From: Lichenostomus cassidix
Taxonomy: Eukaryota > Chordata > Aves > Passeriformes > Meliphagidae
Assembly (NCBI GenBank): GCA_008360975.2
Contig: CM039182.1
Location: 94,015,443-94,079,442, forward strand
Length of the DNA: 64,000 bases
Reading direction: 5' to 3'
Shown here piece after piece: positions 11,346 to 25,090 of the stretch. Numbering within the stretch: position 1 is the first letter of the stretch; the number at the start of each line of letters is the position of its first letter. The position numbers and the translations under genes are program-made. The notes under the pieces were generated by a model, which saw only the letters and a list, made by a program, of their open reading frames with translations, was not told the DNA's origin and did no database searches.

Positions 11346-14300
11346 AGTGACAGCATGGAGTTTTTAAAAAATGTCATCCATGGTTTAAAAATCAGGGAAA
11401 CATAATGGCCTTTTAAAACTATTATTACTCAAAATACCAAAATGCTTCTTTTAACTGTGGTTTTTATTCATGAGAATAAGCTAAAAGCACGTATTTGATC
11501 TCCACCTAACAGGTGGCCCATCCAGTTTGCAGGCATCTTCTACTCTCAGCTGAAGTGCAGATTTCACACTCTGGCCCAGCCAAAGCCAACTCATGCTAGC
11601 TGAGGAAGCTGAGGAATGGGAAGAACAAGGGTTTTGTAAATGCCCAGGAACAGCAGAGTTGCATTGCTAATAGGATGAATCCTCTGCAAAATTCTTGGAT
11701 CCCAAAACAATCTCCATCTGAACTTCTAGGAAAATATTATCATGGTTTAAACATTTTGGTATCTGTCCCAGGCCAAGTGGATAATAGCCTCACTGTGCCA
11801 GGTGCTGGACAGGACCAGCAATGTAATAAACAATGCCTGAGTTTGCATTCCTGTTTGGACCTTTCTGGCCCTTCAGAGCTGTGAGTGGATATCAGTATAA
11901 TCTATGTCCACTGCAAGACCTCAACATGAGGAAAAAATCAGAATCATGCCAAATAGTTTGGTGTATTTTTTGTGTGGCTTGGATTCTCTCTCCCAAACAG
12001 AACCTCAGTGCTGAGAAAAACACAGTATCCCTCCTTTATCCCAGGCACAATTGCAAGATTAAGACCAAAAATAGTCCAGACAAGCACCGAAGGGACAAAA
12101 ATTTTAAAAAGTAGCTGTCATATTACTAACAAAGAATTATAAAATAAATTCTGTAGGAATGTGAAAATAAATGCCTTTTAGTTGTTCAGATGAATATGAC
12201 ATAGCACAATTCTTAGTAATGCATCACTATTGTTATAAGCTTGAATATTATTGCCTTTTTCCCCAAAAGAAGCAGTATATGTTGCAGATACAAAAGGGTT
12301 GCTGTTTTGTGTTTAGTGTTGGGGTTTTTTTTTAAACATTATGCCAAGTTGCTGTTTTCAAACACATGTCGATGCTGGGAAGAAATGGGCATGTATCCAT
12401 CTTGCTTTCAGGCCAAACCATTTAACCAGAACCTGGGAATACTGACAAACTTTCTCAACCCTTCTCTCTCTCTCCAGTGCAATTGTATAAAGCAGCCCTT
12501 TTCAGAGCTCTCTATGAAAATGACCAGTATAAATATCACACTCTATGCTTCCGCTTCTCAAGTGGAAAATTATTTTTAACACACTTCTAGAGAAGGGTAA
12601 CAGGTAAGTAGCCAATGTTCTCACAGTCATTATAAAGGGGGATGTGTCAGTCTATAAATCAATAGCTGGCTTGATGCCATTTGCTTCTGAATGGAAACCA
12701 ACTATTTTTGCAGAATTCTGCTCACAGCAGCTGAGCATCAATGCTAAGTAATGTGTAGCTATTAGGGAAAAACCGAGCATGACAACACAAATCATGGAGC
12801 CCCTGATGAAGATCTCTGCACATGGCTGATTCTTCTAATCACCAGCAGAATTTAATGAGACACCTGCAGTTTATAGACGCTCTTGTTCCAATATAAATTG
12901 CCCTGAGAGCACAAAGTCTTCTTTTTAAAAATATTCTTCAGTAAACCATAAACCACAAAGAGTTTATTGTCACTAATAACATACTCCTCATTAATTTATA
13001 ATGGTATGAAACAATAGTCCCTCATACATAACCTACCACAGATCTGAAGATTAAGTTGAAGGATGTTAAGATCTCCTAATTAGCAGTTTTCTACCATTTA
13101 GGTTTTCATTAATAAAACAGTGCTGGAGACCTTGAAATTGACCCCTTGCAAGGCTGCAAGAACACTAGTTCTTCATAAATCTGACCTATATGAGGCAAGG
13201 GAGAGGATTGAATGCATCCCATGGGTCTCTAAGTATGAAAAAACTCAGGCAGGTTGGGATTCCTCCTCTGCTTAAAGCTGCAAGGGCATTCAGCTGTAGC
13301 CACAGACACTCCTGCTTTGCCTTCATCCTCCCTTTGTAGTGAGAGGGCAGCTTGGACTGCCAAAAAACCATCGAGGCAGTTCATCAGAATGCCAGAAAGG
13401 ATAAAGGTTAAGTATACCTTGTCATAACTTTTCAGATCTGCAGAGAGGAGGTAATAAACCCCCTTGTTTTCTGAACAGCAACGTGTTTTTTGCTGCCTGG
13501 TGAAGGAAACAGAAAATGGTGTCTGCTAAAAGTGAAAACAAGCCTGGCTCCTCTGAATCACTGGGTTCAGAGAGCGAGCAGAGTTTGTTGATGAGAACTA
13601 GGGATATTGCCATCCACCAAGTCAGCAGCTGGAAATTGCTGGCATGAATTGCTGAATTTCTGGGGCACCCTGGGGCTTTATTGTCTTGAACCAGAACTTG
13701 GAGTGGCCACAGCACACAAGCCTGTCAAACTCTCTTCAGCAGGTGCACAGGCTTCCCAGGAATTTTGCTACAAGCTGTTTGCTACCATTGACAACAGCAT
13801 TTTGACTTTTTAACATCTGGGAGGAATACTTGAGGATCTTTGGTGTAATTTTGTTGCAAATATCTGAGAGTTACTTTAGGACTTTCCTTGGAAGGACCCT
13901 CAGAAATTGGGAGCAAATTATAAATTGTGGTGCAAGCCTGCTGCTTGTAGGAGGACAAAGATTTGTGGCACTAGTTAGTGGGGCATCATTGAATAGCAGC
14001 ATTGAAAAAAGCGATGGAGATTTCATTCTGCTCCTCTTTTGTTGTCAAATATAATCCATTTGTCAGTGGCTGCCTGTCTGGCATTTCACATCCTCTTGCC
14101 TCCATGGACATTGGCTGCATTCCCCACTGTACTAGCTGGTGTAAATAGACACATCTCCAGTGAAGTTAATGGAGCTGGGGCTTTTTACACAGTCTGAGGA
14201 CCTGGTGCTGAATGTTTAAAACTGGCTGTGCAGTTGCACCAGTTATCAAATAGGAAATGTCAGCAACTCTTGAGTCAGACAAAATAGTTGTCTAATAGCC

Positions 14301-17300
14301 CTGCTACCAGGAAAGCCACAAATGCTCTCACAAAACAGTGCTGGTGAAAGTGGTAAGCATCTTTTACAATATGTTCCTTATGGGAAAAAAAAGGCAGCAC
14401 ATTTTTATTCTTCTCACGTTATTCAGAGATTTTCTCATCATCAGAACAAGAAAGTGTCAGAATAGGTGAATTTGAAAAACGACTTTTTAATAAAGTAAAT
14501 GGTAGGGAGTAGGTAGGTAACGGGAGTGAAAGGGAATAATGTTAATGGAATTTTCATTAAAGAAAACTTCCCTGAAAAATAATACAGACCATTGGGAGAG
14601 AAAAATTAGCAGTCAGATCCTCGCTGGTTGCAATCTGGCATGGTTCTAGTGACAGACTAACATCTCGTCTAGTGCTGCAAGTGAAATTACACAGTCAAGT
14701 TGTGCTCTGGGATATGCATTTGTTATGCACTGCCTCATATTTGTTACTGGTTACCTCAGGGCAGAAAAGTAAATTAATTTCTATTAATGAGAAATGTGCA
14801 GGGGACAGCTGATGGTAAACTTCTTGAGGGTTTGGCCTTCCCTAAAAATAAAACCAGAAGCAGCCTATGAAAAATACAGGAGGAAAGGTAAGAGCAACCC
14901 CCTGACCTTTGGGATAGCATCTTCATCCCAAAGCTGCAAGCATTACCATGCCTTTCATTGGCACCCTGGGCTGGCATCCTGCCTGCCGTGCAAAGCACAC
15001 AGAAGCCCAAGGTAGTGCTGGCATTGGCAGCCCTAAAGTACCAACCATCTCCATGGTCTGCAGCACTGGAAAGAAATCAGGTGGTGTGGATCTCCACTGA
15101 GATGTCTGGAGCCTCTCTCCTTCACTCCTTTTGGAAGAGGAGTCCCAGCAAAGCCTCCACTAGAGCTGCAGGGTAACTCAGGCACCCAGGGCAGCCTCTC
15201 TGGGGTCAGGAGCAGGCTCAGAACAAGCTCATTTCCTTTTCTTTGCAGGCTGGAAAGTGAGGTGGCATTTGGCAGTGTTCCAGAGGGAAGCAGGTGATGA
15301 AATGTGCTGAAACACATACTCAACAGGCACGAAGGGAGAAACAGGTGAATAAACACCAAATACAAAATACAGGGAACAGAAACCCTTCTTCCTATCAGCT
15401 AAATCACAGCTGGGGGGCACAGACTAATTCCATTAGGAAACCCAGAATGCCTGAGAGACATGAGGAAAATTTGAAACTGAGCAGAAAATCTGTTAAGGGT
15501 GAAGCCACTGAGAGAGCTGGTGACAGAAATTACTTCAAGGTGTGGAGCAGAGCCAGGGAAAACAGAAAACAGTCGATCAGACCCTACAGAAGACTTTGGG
15601 GATAAATTGCTCTAGAGAAGTGCAGTGCTCATTAGATTTGGATTCAAGGGTGTTTCAGTATTATTTCTAGTCTAAAGCCTCCACAGCCAGCTGCTTGGGA
15701 ATATTTTAGCAACTTTTTAAAGAACGAGAAACACCAATTAACCAAAGCAAATATTTGGGGGAGGAAAAAAAAAAAGGTATCTGCATTGAGAAATATCCAC
15801 AGGAATACAAAAGTGCCACAGAACGAGACACATTTTGTTTTCCAAGTTACCTACTATGTTTAATGTCTAGAATCTGTTTATCTGTGGCTTCTCAGCAAAA
15901 GGAGCAGTCCTGCAAATGCCAAAATTTTGATACCTAAGAATAGCCCAAATTTGTGAGCTGCCTCAAAGCTTATTCCCCCATTTTCCACAACCTTTTTTTA
16001 AAACTATCACCGTAGAAGTCCCAACTCAAATAATGATTTTCAGAGAACAGACTCACCATTTGAGAACTGGAAACTTTGAGCAAAGGGGGACTTTGAGATA
16101 AAGAACTCTCCATAACATTTTGGATTCCTCTGTTGCTGTGAATGACATCACTGTGCTGCATAAAACAAACTCCCAATTTTAGTGGCACTCTTTAAGGCAT
16201 TTACAAATACTTGCACACCCTACATTAACAGAGAGTTTAATAGCTTTAAAATATTTTTAATAAACAAAATCTTCACATTTTTTCAGTACTGAGATCAAAG
16301 CATAAGCAATTCCTATAAACATTTTATTTGAACCAGCATTAGAAATCAATTTGGCATTTGTTGTACCATTTGCCTCATTCTTATGTAAAAGCCTCCTATT
16401 GTGTTTTGTATATAATTTTATTTATTACTGTAATTTTGGTTGCAACTAATCACACATATTAAAAATCATCTAGCTTTGAAAAAGTCTTTACAAAAATCTC
16501 GGCCTTCTGTGCTGCTCATTCTTGATAACTGACGCATTAATGCGCACCTGATTTAAAATGCACAGTGCAAATACAAAGTGCTAATTACAGCGATCCAAAC
16601 TGCAATCAAGGTTTTCATGGCTCTGCAGTGAGTGGCATGGCATTCACCAGCTGTAGCCTAGGCTATATATAAAGCCCTTGTTCCCTAATGTATTCCCAGC
16701 AAACAGCTTCCTTGGGAACAGGGCAGGAAGCTTACTATGTTCTTTAGGCAAAAATGGCACTGCAAGATCATGTGAGCTCAAATCTCAATGTCTAGTTTCT
16801 CACTAACCTGATTCTGAAACAACCTCTCAAGAAAAGTACACCCTCCCCTCCAAAAACACATCAGGCCATCTTATTGCTAAATGATACTAAATTTTTCAAC
16901 AATTGAGACTTTTTTTTTAAAAGATATACGATTAGATATGGCCCATAATTGCAGATTCAGAGCCTTTTTATTCCTCTGAGATGCCTGATCCCCTGTGTAC
17001 TAAGGAAGTGCTCTGCAGGCTTTGAATTGAGCTTCTGATTTCCCCAGCGCAGCCAGCACAGCTCTGTCAAGACTTCACTCAGAAGCAATTGCTAGATCAG
17101 ATCCTTAATTTGTATTTGACAGTGTTCAACTCATATGCACAGTAGGTGGGTGGGGGAGTTTGATGGCTTTCAGATTGTGTGGGGCAAAGGAAGAAATAGA
17201 CTTGGTCTGTGTTTGGCATTTGAAAATGATTAATCTCTTTTGTATTCTCTAAGTTACAACATGGATGTGGAGTGAGAGAGATTTAGATTTTAATCTTTTT

Positions 17301-18528
17301 ACAGAAGTAAAATAATTAAAAGGGTTTCACAAACTCATTTATTTCCACATGAAATATTCTATTTCAGGAATGCTTGAGAAAGTGTTTCAGAAGTTAGCAA
17401 TTTAAAGCAAGCAGCTGCATACTGATAACAGGCAGTGCAGCTTTAGATCATAGAAATCCACTCAGCAAAGGAACCAATTTTTTTAATTTTGTAAAAAACC
17501 AAAATCCGACTGGCTGAAATTAAAGCATGTATCTACTTATTTTGCAAGAGAAATAGTACACAAATGGGTTGAAAGAGATGAAGCTCTTTTAATATCTCAC
17601 AGATTATAATTTATTGAGAAGGGAAAAGCCATTGAATTCTTCTTCCTCTAATTACTATTAATTTGTTAGGTACGGACAGAAGTTGTGCCACTGTTTATAT
17701 GGGTGTTTTAAATACTGACCTTATGTTTGCTATCCAAGCTATTCCCATGGAAGAGTAAATGGATTACTTGTGCTCCCTGCAGTTGCTGCAGCACTCCCTG
17801 GGCAGTCCTGAGGGGTGTGTGTCAGCCAGGCTGAGAGTGGAGACTCCACTGCCAAAAACATCTAATGAAATAATGAAATGGTATTAATTTTTTCCCATAT
17901 GGTAACCTGTTCTTGTACCTTAAATCCTGACAGTTCAGTTGTATCAAATGATAAAATGCTTTATCACACGAGTCAGTGCTTAGATGGAAAATGTGACTGG
18001 GAGAACTGGTGATGACTTACAAGTCAGTTTGCTCAATCCATTTCTCTGTCCTTAGACTTGTCAAGCATGAAGACAATCAAAACCTGGCAGCATTTGCATT
18101 TGATGTCCATCCAGACCAATTTACTGAGTAATAGAATTATCTCAGTTTGACATTTGGGGTCACCAAGAGGTTTTCTGGGCGAAAGATGAAAGCAGGCCAT
18201 ATCTCAGTCAGACTCCTTGATGGCCCATCAGGATAAGAACAGATTCTCTCTGCTGTGAGAAGTTTTCACCTACAGATGTGTATTGTAACATGTGGGCCCA
18301 TGATTTTCTTGGCAAATTTTCAAAACTGGGCTTTTTCAAAATTATTTCCATACTCACTGAATAGTTGGATGTTCAGAGTTTGGCAGACTTGAAAAAAAAG
18401 ATCTGCAAAAGGGAATTCAGGGTTCAGAAAGTCACACTCATGTTATCAGTATTTTAATTTGCCCTGAACTCAGGCTTAAATCCAGAAGGAATCATTAAAT
18501 ATTGTATTCTTCTGTAGAACACAGACTT
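11346..18528. other. Intergenic, no gene recognised
   Basis: AT-rich single-copy DNA. ORFs up to about 112 codons (12241-12579, 15294-15605) have no recognisable similarity. The only local structure worth separate mention is the palindrome-bearing block at 16500-16680. Confidence 0.6.
16500..16680. promoter_or_regulatory. Candidate conserved non-coding element, palindrome CGCATTAATGCG
   Basis: A perfect 12-bp palindrome lies at 16533-16544, centred on ATTAAT and flanked by a CACCTG E-box and a CTAATTAC motif. It carries CpGs that are rare in the surrounding AT-rich DNA. This looks like a transcription-factor platform, but the call is inference from motifs. Confidence 0.3.
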
Positions 18529-18834
18529 TCATACAGTTACCCTTTGTTGAGCCCCAAAATTGTTTGTTTGCTTACTCATTTCTTCCATGTGAGATTTGAT
18601 TGTTGATTTGAAGACATCCAGACGTGGAAAGCCCTTCACTTCTCTTCCTGGTTTGTTCCAGTGGCTAATCACTCTCACTTGTTTCTCAATTAAGTCTGCC
18701 TGATTCTGGCTTCCAGCCACCCATTCTTCCAATGTCTTTCTCATGAAGTAAGACAGCTTTGGGTAAGGAAGGGTCAGGCACTGGCACGCTACGTCCGCTC
18801 GAGCAAAATGCTTTGCAAGAATGCTTGTTGGCAT
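18529..18834 (-). CDS. Unidentified ORF/exon of 101 codons
   Basis: This is an open frame in the middle of the intergenic interval with a protein-like composition, mixed charged and aromatic (for example LSYFMRKTLEEWVAG, then VISHWNKPGREVKGFPRLDVF). A good splice donor, ATGA followed by GTAAGC, ends a possible exon at 18576. Possible acceptors are AAAG just before 18810 or CCAG just before 18780. Its 5' part carries several CpGs, unusual for the neighbourhood. I do not recognise the family, and human has no gene that I know of between DIPK1C and C18orf63. It could be an exon of an unannotated or bird-specific gene, an exapted transposase fragment, or a relic of a lost gene. It is too short to exclude chance. 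Confidence 0.3.
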   Translation of the reverse strand: MPTSILAKHFARADVACQCLTLPYPKLSYFMRKTLEEWVAGSQNQADLIEKQVRVISHWNKPGREVKGFPRLDVFKSTIKSHMEEMSKQTNNFGAQQRVTV

Positions 18835-21800
18835 TTTTAATTAGAAAACTCTTTGAATGTTTATTTAAATTAATTTAAATTTAAAAAACCCAAAATGAAT
18901 TCATGTTTTATATAGCATTTTAAAAGGCATCGAGTGCTCTAAAAGCGTATGGTTTTATTTTAATGTTTCTCTGGGCAGGTATTGTTGAGAACTGACAAAA
19001 TAAAAAAACCCCAAACCTATGTGTCCCTATGTATTTGTTCTTCTGCTCTGTATAATGAACACCTGCATTCTTGTCCACCTCAAGTGTCTGGTTATGAAGT
19101 TAGAGAGATTCACTGCCTAAGGAGTTGTCCAAAACAGTACTGAAAAATCAAAAGAAATTCCAGATGACAGTCTGACTACCTAAAGAGAATGAAATAAAAC
19201 TCAAAGTTTCACCTATCTCTAACAATACTCATGCAAAAAAAGACCCTTAAAGGCCCACCTATAACATTAAATAATTATATTTTCATTAGAAAGCTGTTTC
19301 TTCTCTGCAAACTCTACCCTGAAATCAGGATGGACAGAAAAACTGAGTCCTCAGACACCAAGAAAAAATAGGAATTACTCAAAAAGTACTAAACATACAG
19401 CAGAGAGAAGAATTTAAAAAATCTGTGTCTACATCTGTTGAAACTGATGCAAGTTTTGCTCTCAATGTTAAGACATGTTTTATTGCGTTAACTGAAATAT
19501 TTCTGTTTCACAGACCCCTGAGATTCAAGAACAACCAGTGTCACCTCCTCTGTCAATGTCACTGTGCAGGGGTGGGTCTGTTGGCCCTGTGCTGGTTTGG
19601 GAAGGATGGTTTGGGAAGGATGGCAAGATAAGGACATACTGACAATCTAAGAAAATACACCAAACTCAAAGCCCACAGAGATGACAAATCAAGCAGAGCC
19701 CAGGGGCAAGGGAAGGAAAAGCAAAAAATATTAAAAACCCCTCCAAACAGCCTCCCAAGAACTATTCTTGAAAGTAATCCAAGTTTCTAAGGCTCCTACA
19801 AACCAAACTAGCCAAGATTTGTTTTAATAATTGATTCAATATTCTAACTTCTTGTTGTTGTTTTCCACCATGGAAGAACAACACCGCAGTTAACTAATTA
19901 TTGTGAATGAATCAATTACACAATTACCATTAGTGCAGATGTCCAATTAAGTCTTTTCACAGAGCTAAAGGAAATCAGACAATCCATGAACATTAATGTG
20001 CTGCACCTTTTCTGCAGGATAATCTGGGACTGCATTAAGTGCTATTTCTAAGGACTGCCTGAAGCAGATTTCAATTCTGGTTGGGTTGAATAAAGGAAAG
20101 ATAATGTTACTTCAACCTCTTACAGTCATCTGGGTTTTGTTTTGATCATATTTCTGGAATAGTCACATGCTTTCCATACATACTGTAAGGGTATTTTTGT
20201 AGCATAAAGTTCTCGTTTCTAAGGTCATTTATTTTAGTCAATGCAGCCATGCTGATAAATGGGAGATGATGGGGCATGAGAACTTACTTCCCCATTAAAT
20301 CACAAACTCTAAGCCATAAACTCCCCAAGTTCTAAGAATTGTTTGGGGCCAAATCTTACATATGGAAAACTAGCTGCTTGCAGGGCGACTGATGACTGTC
20401 AGTCATGGATCCAGATCCTCTGTGTTTTCTAAGCCTTTATGTCTCTCTGTCCCTGCTCATTGGGCAGGTCTGGTACTGCCTAATTGCAACCAAGCTGTGC
20501 AGTCAGCACAGCCAGCATGAACCTTCCTGTTAGATGGTTTCTGTGGCAGCTCTAGCTCTGGCAGGGATGGGATGGTTGTGCTGGTATGTCATCACATCTT
20601 GGGATGAGAGAAGAACAGTTTCCAGATATCCAGATACACAACTGGAGGAACATATTTTTTGGCAGTGATCCCTTGGGGCATAAAAGGATGTAGGAGCTGG
20701 AGGAAAGATAGTGGTGCAGTCAGGGGAAGAACATAATCTGTCTGAAATCAGCAGCACATTCCCTCAATCTTGAATGCTGGAAAAACCACTGCTCTAAAAG
20801 ACATGTCTCAAGGTCCCTCTTTCAATGTAAATCTTTACCTCTTCAAAGTAAATCTTGGAAGAATAAAATACTGGAAAACTTCTTTGTCCTCCCTGGATTT
20901 TTGTTTGGACAAATCCAAGCATGGAAGCCAAGGCAGGGGTAAGAAAACACTGATTAGTGACAGAGATGTCTGTCTGGGAAACTAAGAAAACATCAGCCTG
21001 GAGTAAGACTCTGGGAGAGAGCAAGCCTTGTGGGAGAAGCTGTCACTGTCTGGTTTTCTGGGATGCACTGGGCTGCTCAGAAATAGATCTCTGGCATGTA
21101 CTCACAGACAGAATTAGCTAATGCCTGGCCCAGGAGGGAATCATTTCCATGCAACTCATGCAGCACCATCAACCAAACTGCATAATCACTTCAAGCCTGG
21201 GATGGGGCAATGGAGGGGTGGATATCAGGACATTACAGGAGGCATCCAGGTGGCCAAGGCCAGATGCTGGCAGGCGCAGAGACACCCTGGGGCAGGCACA
21301 GGGACACCCCAAGGAACTGCAGCCACAGGTGACCTGCTTGGGAACAGAGAAAGAGAAAAAGCAGCAAGCAGCAAAACATTGTCACAAATGGGAGTTTGTA
21401 GCTTTGTGAGACAGCACATTGTAAGCACAAGCAAGAAACAATAGAAGTTGTTGCAAAAAGACCAAGGATAAAAAAGATTTGAGCAAAGACATGAGCTGAA
21501 TACCTATGCTCACAGTTTTGTTTTCAGTCAAAATATTTTTTTTCCTACAAGAGTAAATGTTAGAAGGAAAAGGTAAAAGAAATATAATGTGTTTGGTGAT
21601 GAACAAAATACCTCAATCTCAAAAGACCAAAATGGGAAAATAAAGCTTATTTCAATTCTTGTTAGATTTCCTTTTCAAAAGACACCTGGCTCAGACACTC
21701 TGACTGCATTTAATCACGTCTGGCTTATTAAGCAATACTGAGGAACCTAAACTATATGAAAATTGTTACTGGCCCAAACATGACTCACTAGGAATGAAAG

Positions 21801-24523
21801 CCAGTCCCATTAATTACTTTCTGTAGAGCATTCCCAAAAGTGCATTATTCACACTGTAGTTCTAAGCACATTGTAGTTCATGAGGCAGAGGTGGGAAGAC
21901 CTTCATTTGGATAAAGGCAGAGAGCTGCACCTTTGGACTGAGCAAGCACAAACTCATGGGAGAGGGGAGTGACAAAAATTACACAGAATTCAGTATGACT
22001 GATTACTTACCTTTAATGGAAGTACCACCATAATCATAAAGGGAGACATGATTAAATGTGCAAAGAGCTTGATGGGAACCATGACACAGAATCAGTTGTA
22101 AATTTCGATACTCACCAGCTCTCTGTTCCTGTCCATAGTCTGTGCCTCCAAAAATGTGTCTGTCCTGCTTAAGTATAAGCTCATCAGAACTGCAAGTGCC
22201 ACATCCAGTGATGCTATGTGAGTCTTACATTTTTATAGACATCTGAGCTTATGTGACTGTTACATCTGAAAATGACAATGCAATATATCATATCTTAATA
22301 AAATAGTGTGTTACTGCATACGTGTTTTATCCTAAGTTCACAAAAATACAAAAAAAATACCTGGTGCACTTCATACTAATTTCTTTTTTTTTTTGTAATG
22401 AACATGTTAAAAGGCTACTGTTATTATTCTGAATTATTCTAAAATAGTTGCTCTGATTATGCAGTAGCAGGCATGTGCAGTTGATTTGAAGGAGCTAAAC
22501 TTTGCATCAAATTTCCCCTGGGTACTGTGTGAAACTGCACAATAAATGAGTGTTGCTGTAACTTAAACAGATACTGACTCTTCAGAGACGTGAAAATAAA
22601 AATGTTCTGGCATTAAAATGTGGCCCTGACAGGTCTATTACACTCTTCACAAAGTCTGATCATTTTCTTCTAACAGTAGCTCTCTTAAAAATTAATGATG
22701 CATACTTTCCATGCTATCTCATTGCTGATGCACAACTCAGTAGGTTCAGATGAGATTCCAGCTAGGCAGATATTCCTTCAGGGGGGTGTATTCCCCCTCG
22801 GTGAGGAATGGGCTTAGTTCACAAAAAAACTTTCCTTCTCTGTATTTTTTTTCTATTTAATCTACAGAGACTTTTGGTGAGATCTCTGTTCTCTTTTCCA
22901 GTTGTCAGTATGACTGCTTTAGATCTCCATCTTGAGTTTAAAATTCCATATAATAGCATAAAAATATACTTTTTTTAACTGAAGTTTGGAAAAAACCCAA
23001 ATATCTCAAAAGGAATCTTCTATAGCACCTGTTAAGTTTTCCATTAATATTTGAAAAGAACACAGCAGATGAGAACTTTTCTCATAAAATTGCAAAAGTT
23101 AAAGCATTCAGAGTATTGAAACTCCCAGCATAATTCTTATGAAAAATTCCCTCAGGCTTATTATAATTGACTAACAATGCTGCAAATACGTAGCTTTCAG
23201 ATTTTTAATTTAGTTAATTTAAAAATAATTAATATCTGTATAATCTTATATCAAACATGAAAATCAGCTTTCTAAAGCAGTGTCTCTGTGATTTAACTCA
23301 ACTTATTGCCCACTCCCAGCCAATTGGCTCCCTCCAGCCCAAAAAAAAGGCTGCGAAAGTAGGTAAAATTGGCATTCTGGCCAAAAGAATTGCAGATCTA
23401 TGTGTGCCAGGGGAGTGCAGGGGGTGAAGGAGTGCAGTTCAGCACCCCTCACCCACCTGCAACCTCAGATTTCAGTAGATGCATCCATGCCAGAGGCCAA
23501 GGAATGTGTGCTTATCCAGTATTCCCAGTACGAATGAAATCCCAAAACTGGTGTTGGTTTTCCCTTTACATCTGAATGGTGGTTCATACTGTGTGCACTT
23601 ATATTGCTAACATCAATTGACTCATCTCTAAATGAGAATTAATGAATATGTATGATTAATACCAAACTGGGCTGGCTGGGTGCCCAGGTATTGGGAGCTA
23701 TGTGTTTTCCTTTACTGGGAAGCATTTACTTTCACTGATGGGCAGAATTTGGATTTTATTGTTATTCTTTCTAAACTAAAAGAAAACCTGCAGAGACAGA
23801 ATATTCAAGTAGTACTATGAGACTGAAAAGTAATAACCCAGGACGACGTGCTCACTTTGGGTGGCATTTTAGTGAGGGCATTACTACAGGACCTGCAAAA
23901 TCTACAATTAAAAGCTTTTGTCAGCCTTCAAAGCATCCTAACTCCCAGAAAACACAAACTTATGGAACTTTAAGTCTTACTTAAGTTTCTCTTGCAATAC
24001 AAGGAGCAATACAGAATTTTCCTGGTTAACAAATGTTTGAATTTACACATATTTCAACACTTTAAAGTGCTGGCCACATATGTTAAGAGCTGCACAATAA
24101 GCTGCAGAATGTTATCTGCATTACCAAGGGTCCATTTTAATTTTTCCCATACTATTTTCCATTGTATGAATGGAAAATAAATGAAGTTAATTTTCTGGTT
24201 ATTTTTTATTTTGAAGACTAAGAACTATAGGTTATAATTTTGAATTATAATTTACCATCCCTTTTTTTCCCTCTTTAGCAGAGGTTTAATTTAGTTTCAT
24301 TTACCTCATGTGCTTTGAAATATTCCAGAGACGTGAACTTCCAGTTGCAATACAAATATTTCTGCTGCATAATGTAATAAAAAAGGTGACACAAAAATTT
24401 AAATAGGTACCTATCTTTTTTAGATGTGCAGACATAGGGGTTTCTTGCTTGCACCTCCCAGGAGAATAACGCTTCTTATTTTCATTCGGGAAAACACTTT
24501 GGCACTGAGCAGTTTTAGCTGAT
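18835..24523. other. Intergenic, no gene recognised
   Basis: AT-rich DNA without supportable genes. A 14-bp direct repeat GGTTTGGGAAGGAT occurs twice in tandem around 19594-19621. The stretch 19880-19960 is dense in ATTA/TAAT motifs. ORFs at 20770-21444 are short and unrecognised. Confidence 0.6.
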
Positions 24524-25090
24524 TTTATAGAATCATAGAATGCTTTGGGTTGGAAGGGATGATAAAGGTCATCTTGTTCTAATTCTTGTGCCATGGGCAA
24601 GGACACCTTCTGCTAGACCAGGTTGCCCAGGGCCCCATCCAACCCAGCCTTGAACACTTCCAGGGATGGAGTACCCACAGCTTCTCTGGGCAGCCCATTC
24701 CAGTGCCTCATCACCCTCACAGCGAAGAATTTCCTCCAAACATCTGATTCAAACCTGCCTTTTTCAGTTTAATGTTCTATCACTCCGTCCCCTTGTAAGC
24801 AGTCCCTCTCCTGCTCTCTTGTACCCTTTATGTCCAAGGCTGCTGTGAGGCGTCTCCAGAGCCTTCTCTCCTCTTGAACAACCACAGCTCTCTCAGACTG
24901 TCTTCATAGCAGAGATGCTGCAGCACTCTGATCATCTTCAGGCCCTACTCTGGACCTGCTTCCACTTCCTTCTTGTGCTGGTAAGCCCAGAAATGGGTGC
25001 AGCTCTCCAGGTGTGGTCTCACAAGAGCAGAATGGAGAGGGAGAATCCCCTCCCTCGACCTGCTGGTCACCATTCCCTGGTACTCGCTGG
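24524..25090 (-). mobile_element. CR1 LINE 3' fragment, antisense
   Basis: It starts with the inverted 3' end (ATAGAATCATAGAATG, then GGGTTGGAAGGGATG) and continues through CAGGGATGG, GGCAGCCCATTCCAGTGCC, TTTCCTCC and CTCCAGGTGTGGTCTCAC, a typical CR1 order. At about 565 bp it is the longest CR1 copy in the window. Several short ORFs on both strands here are by-products of the repeat. Confidence 0.92.
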
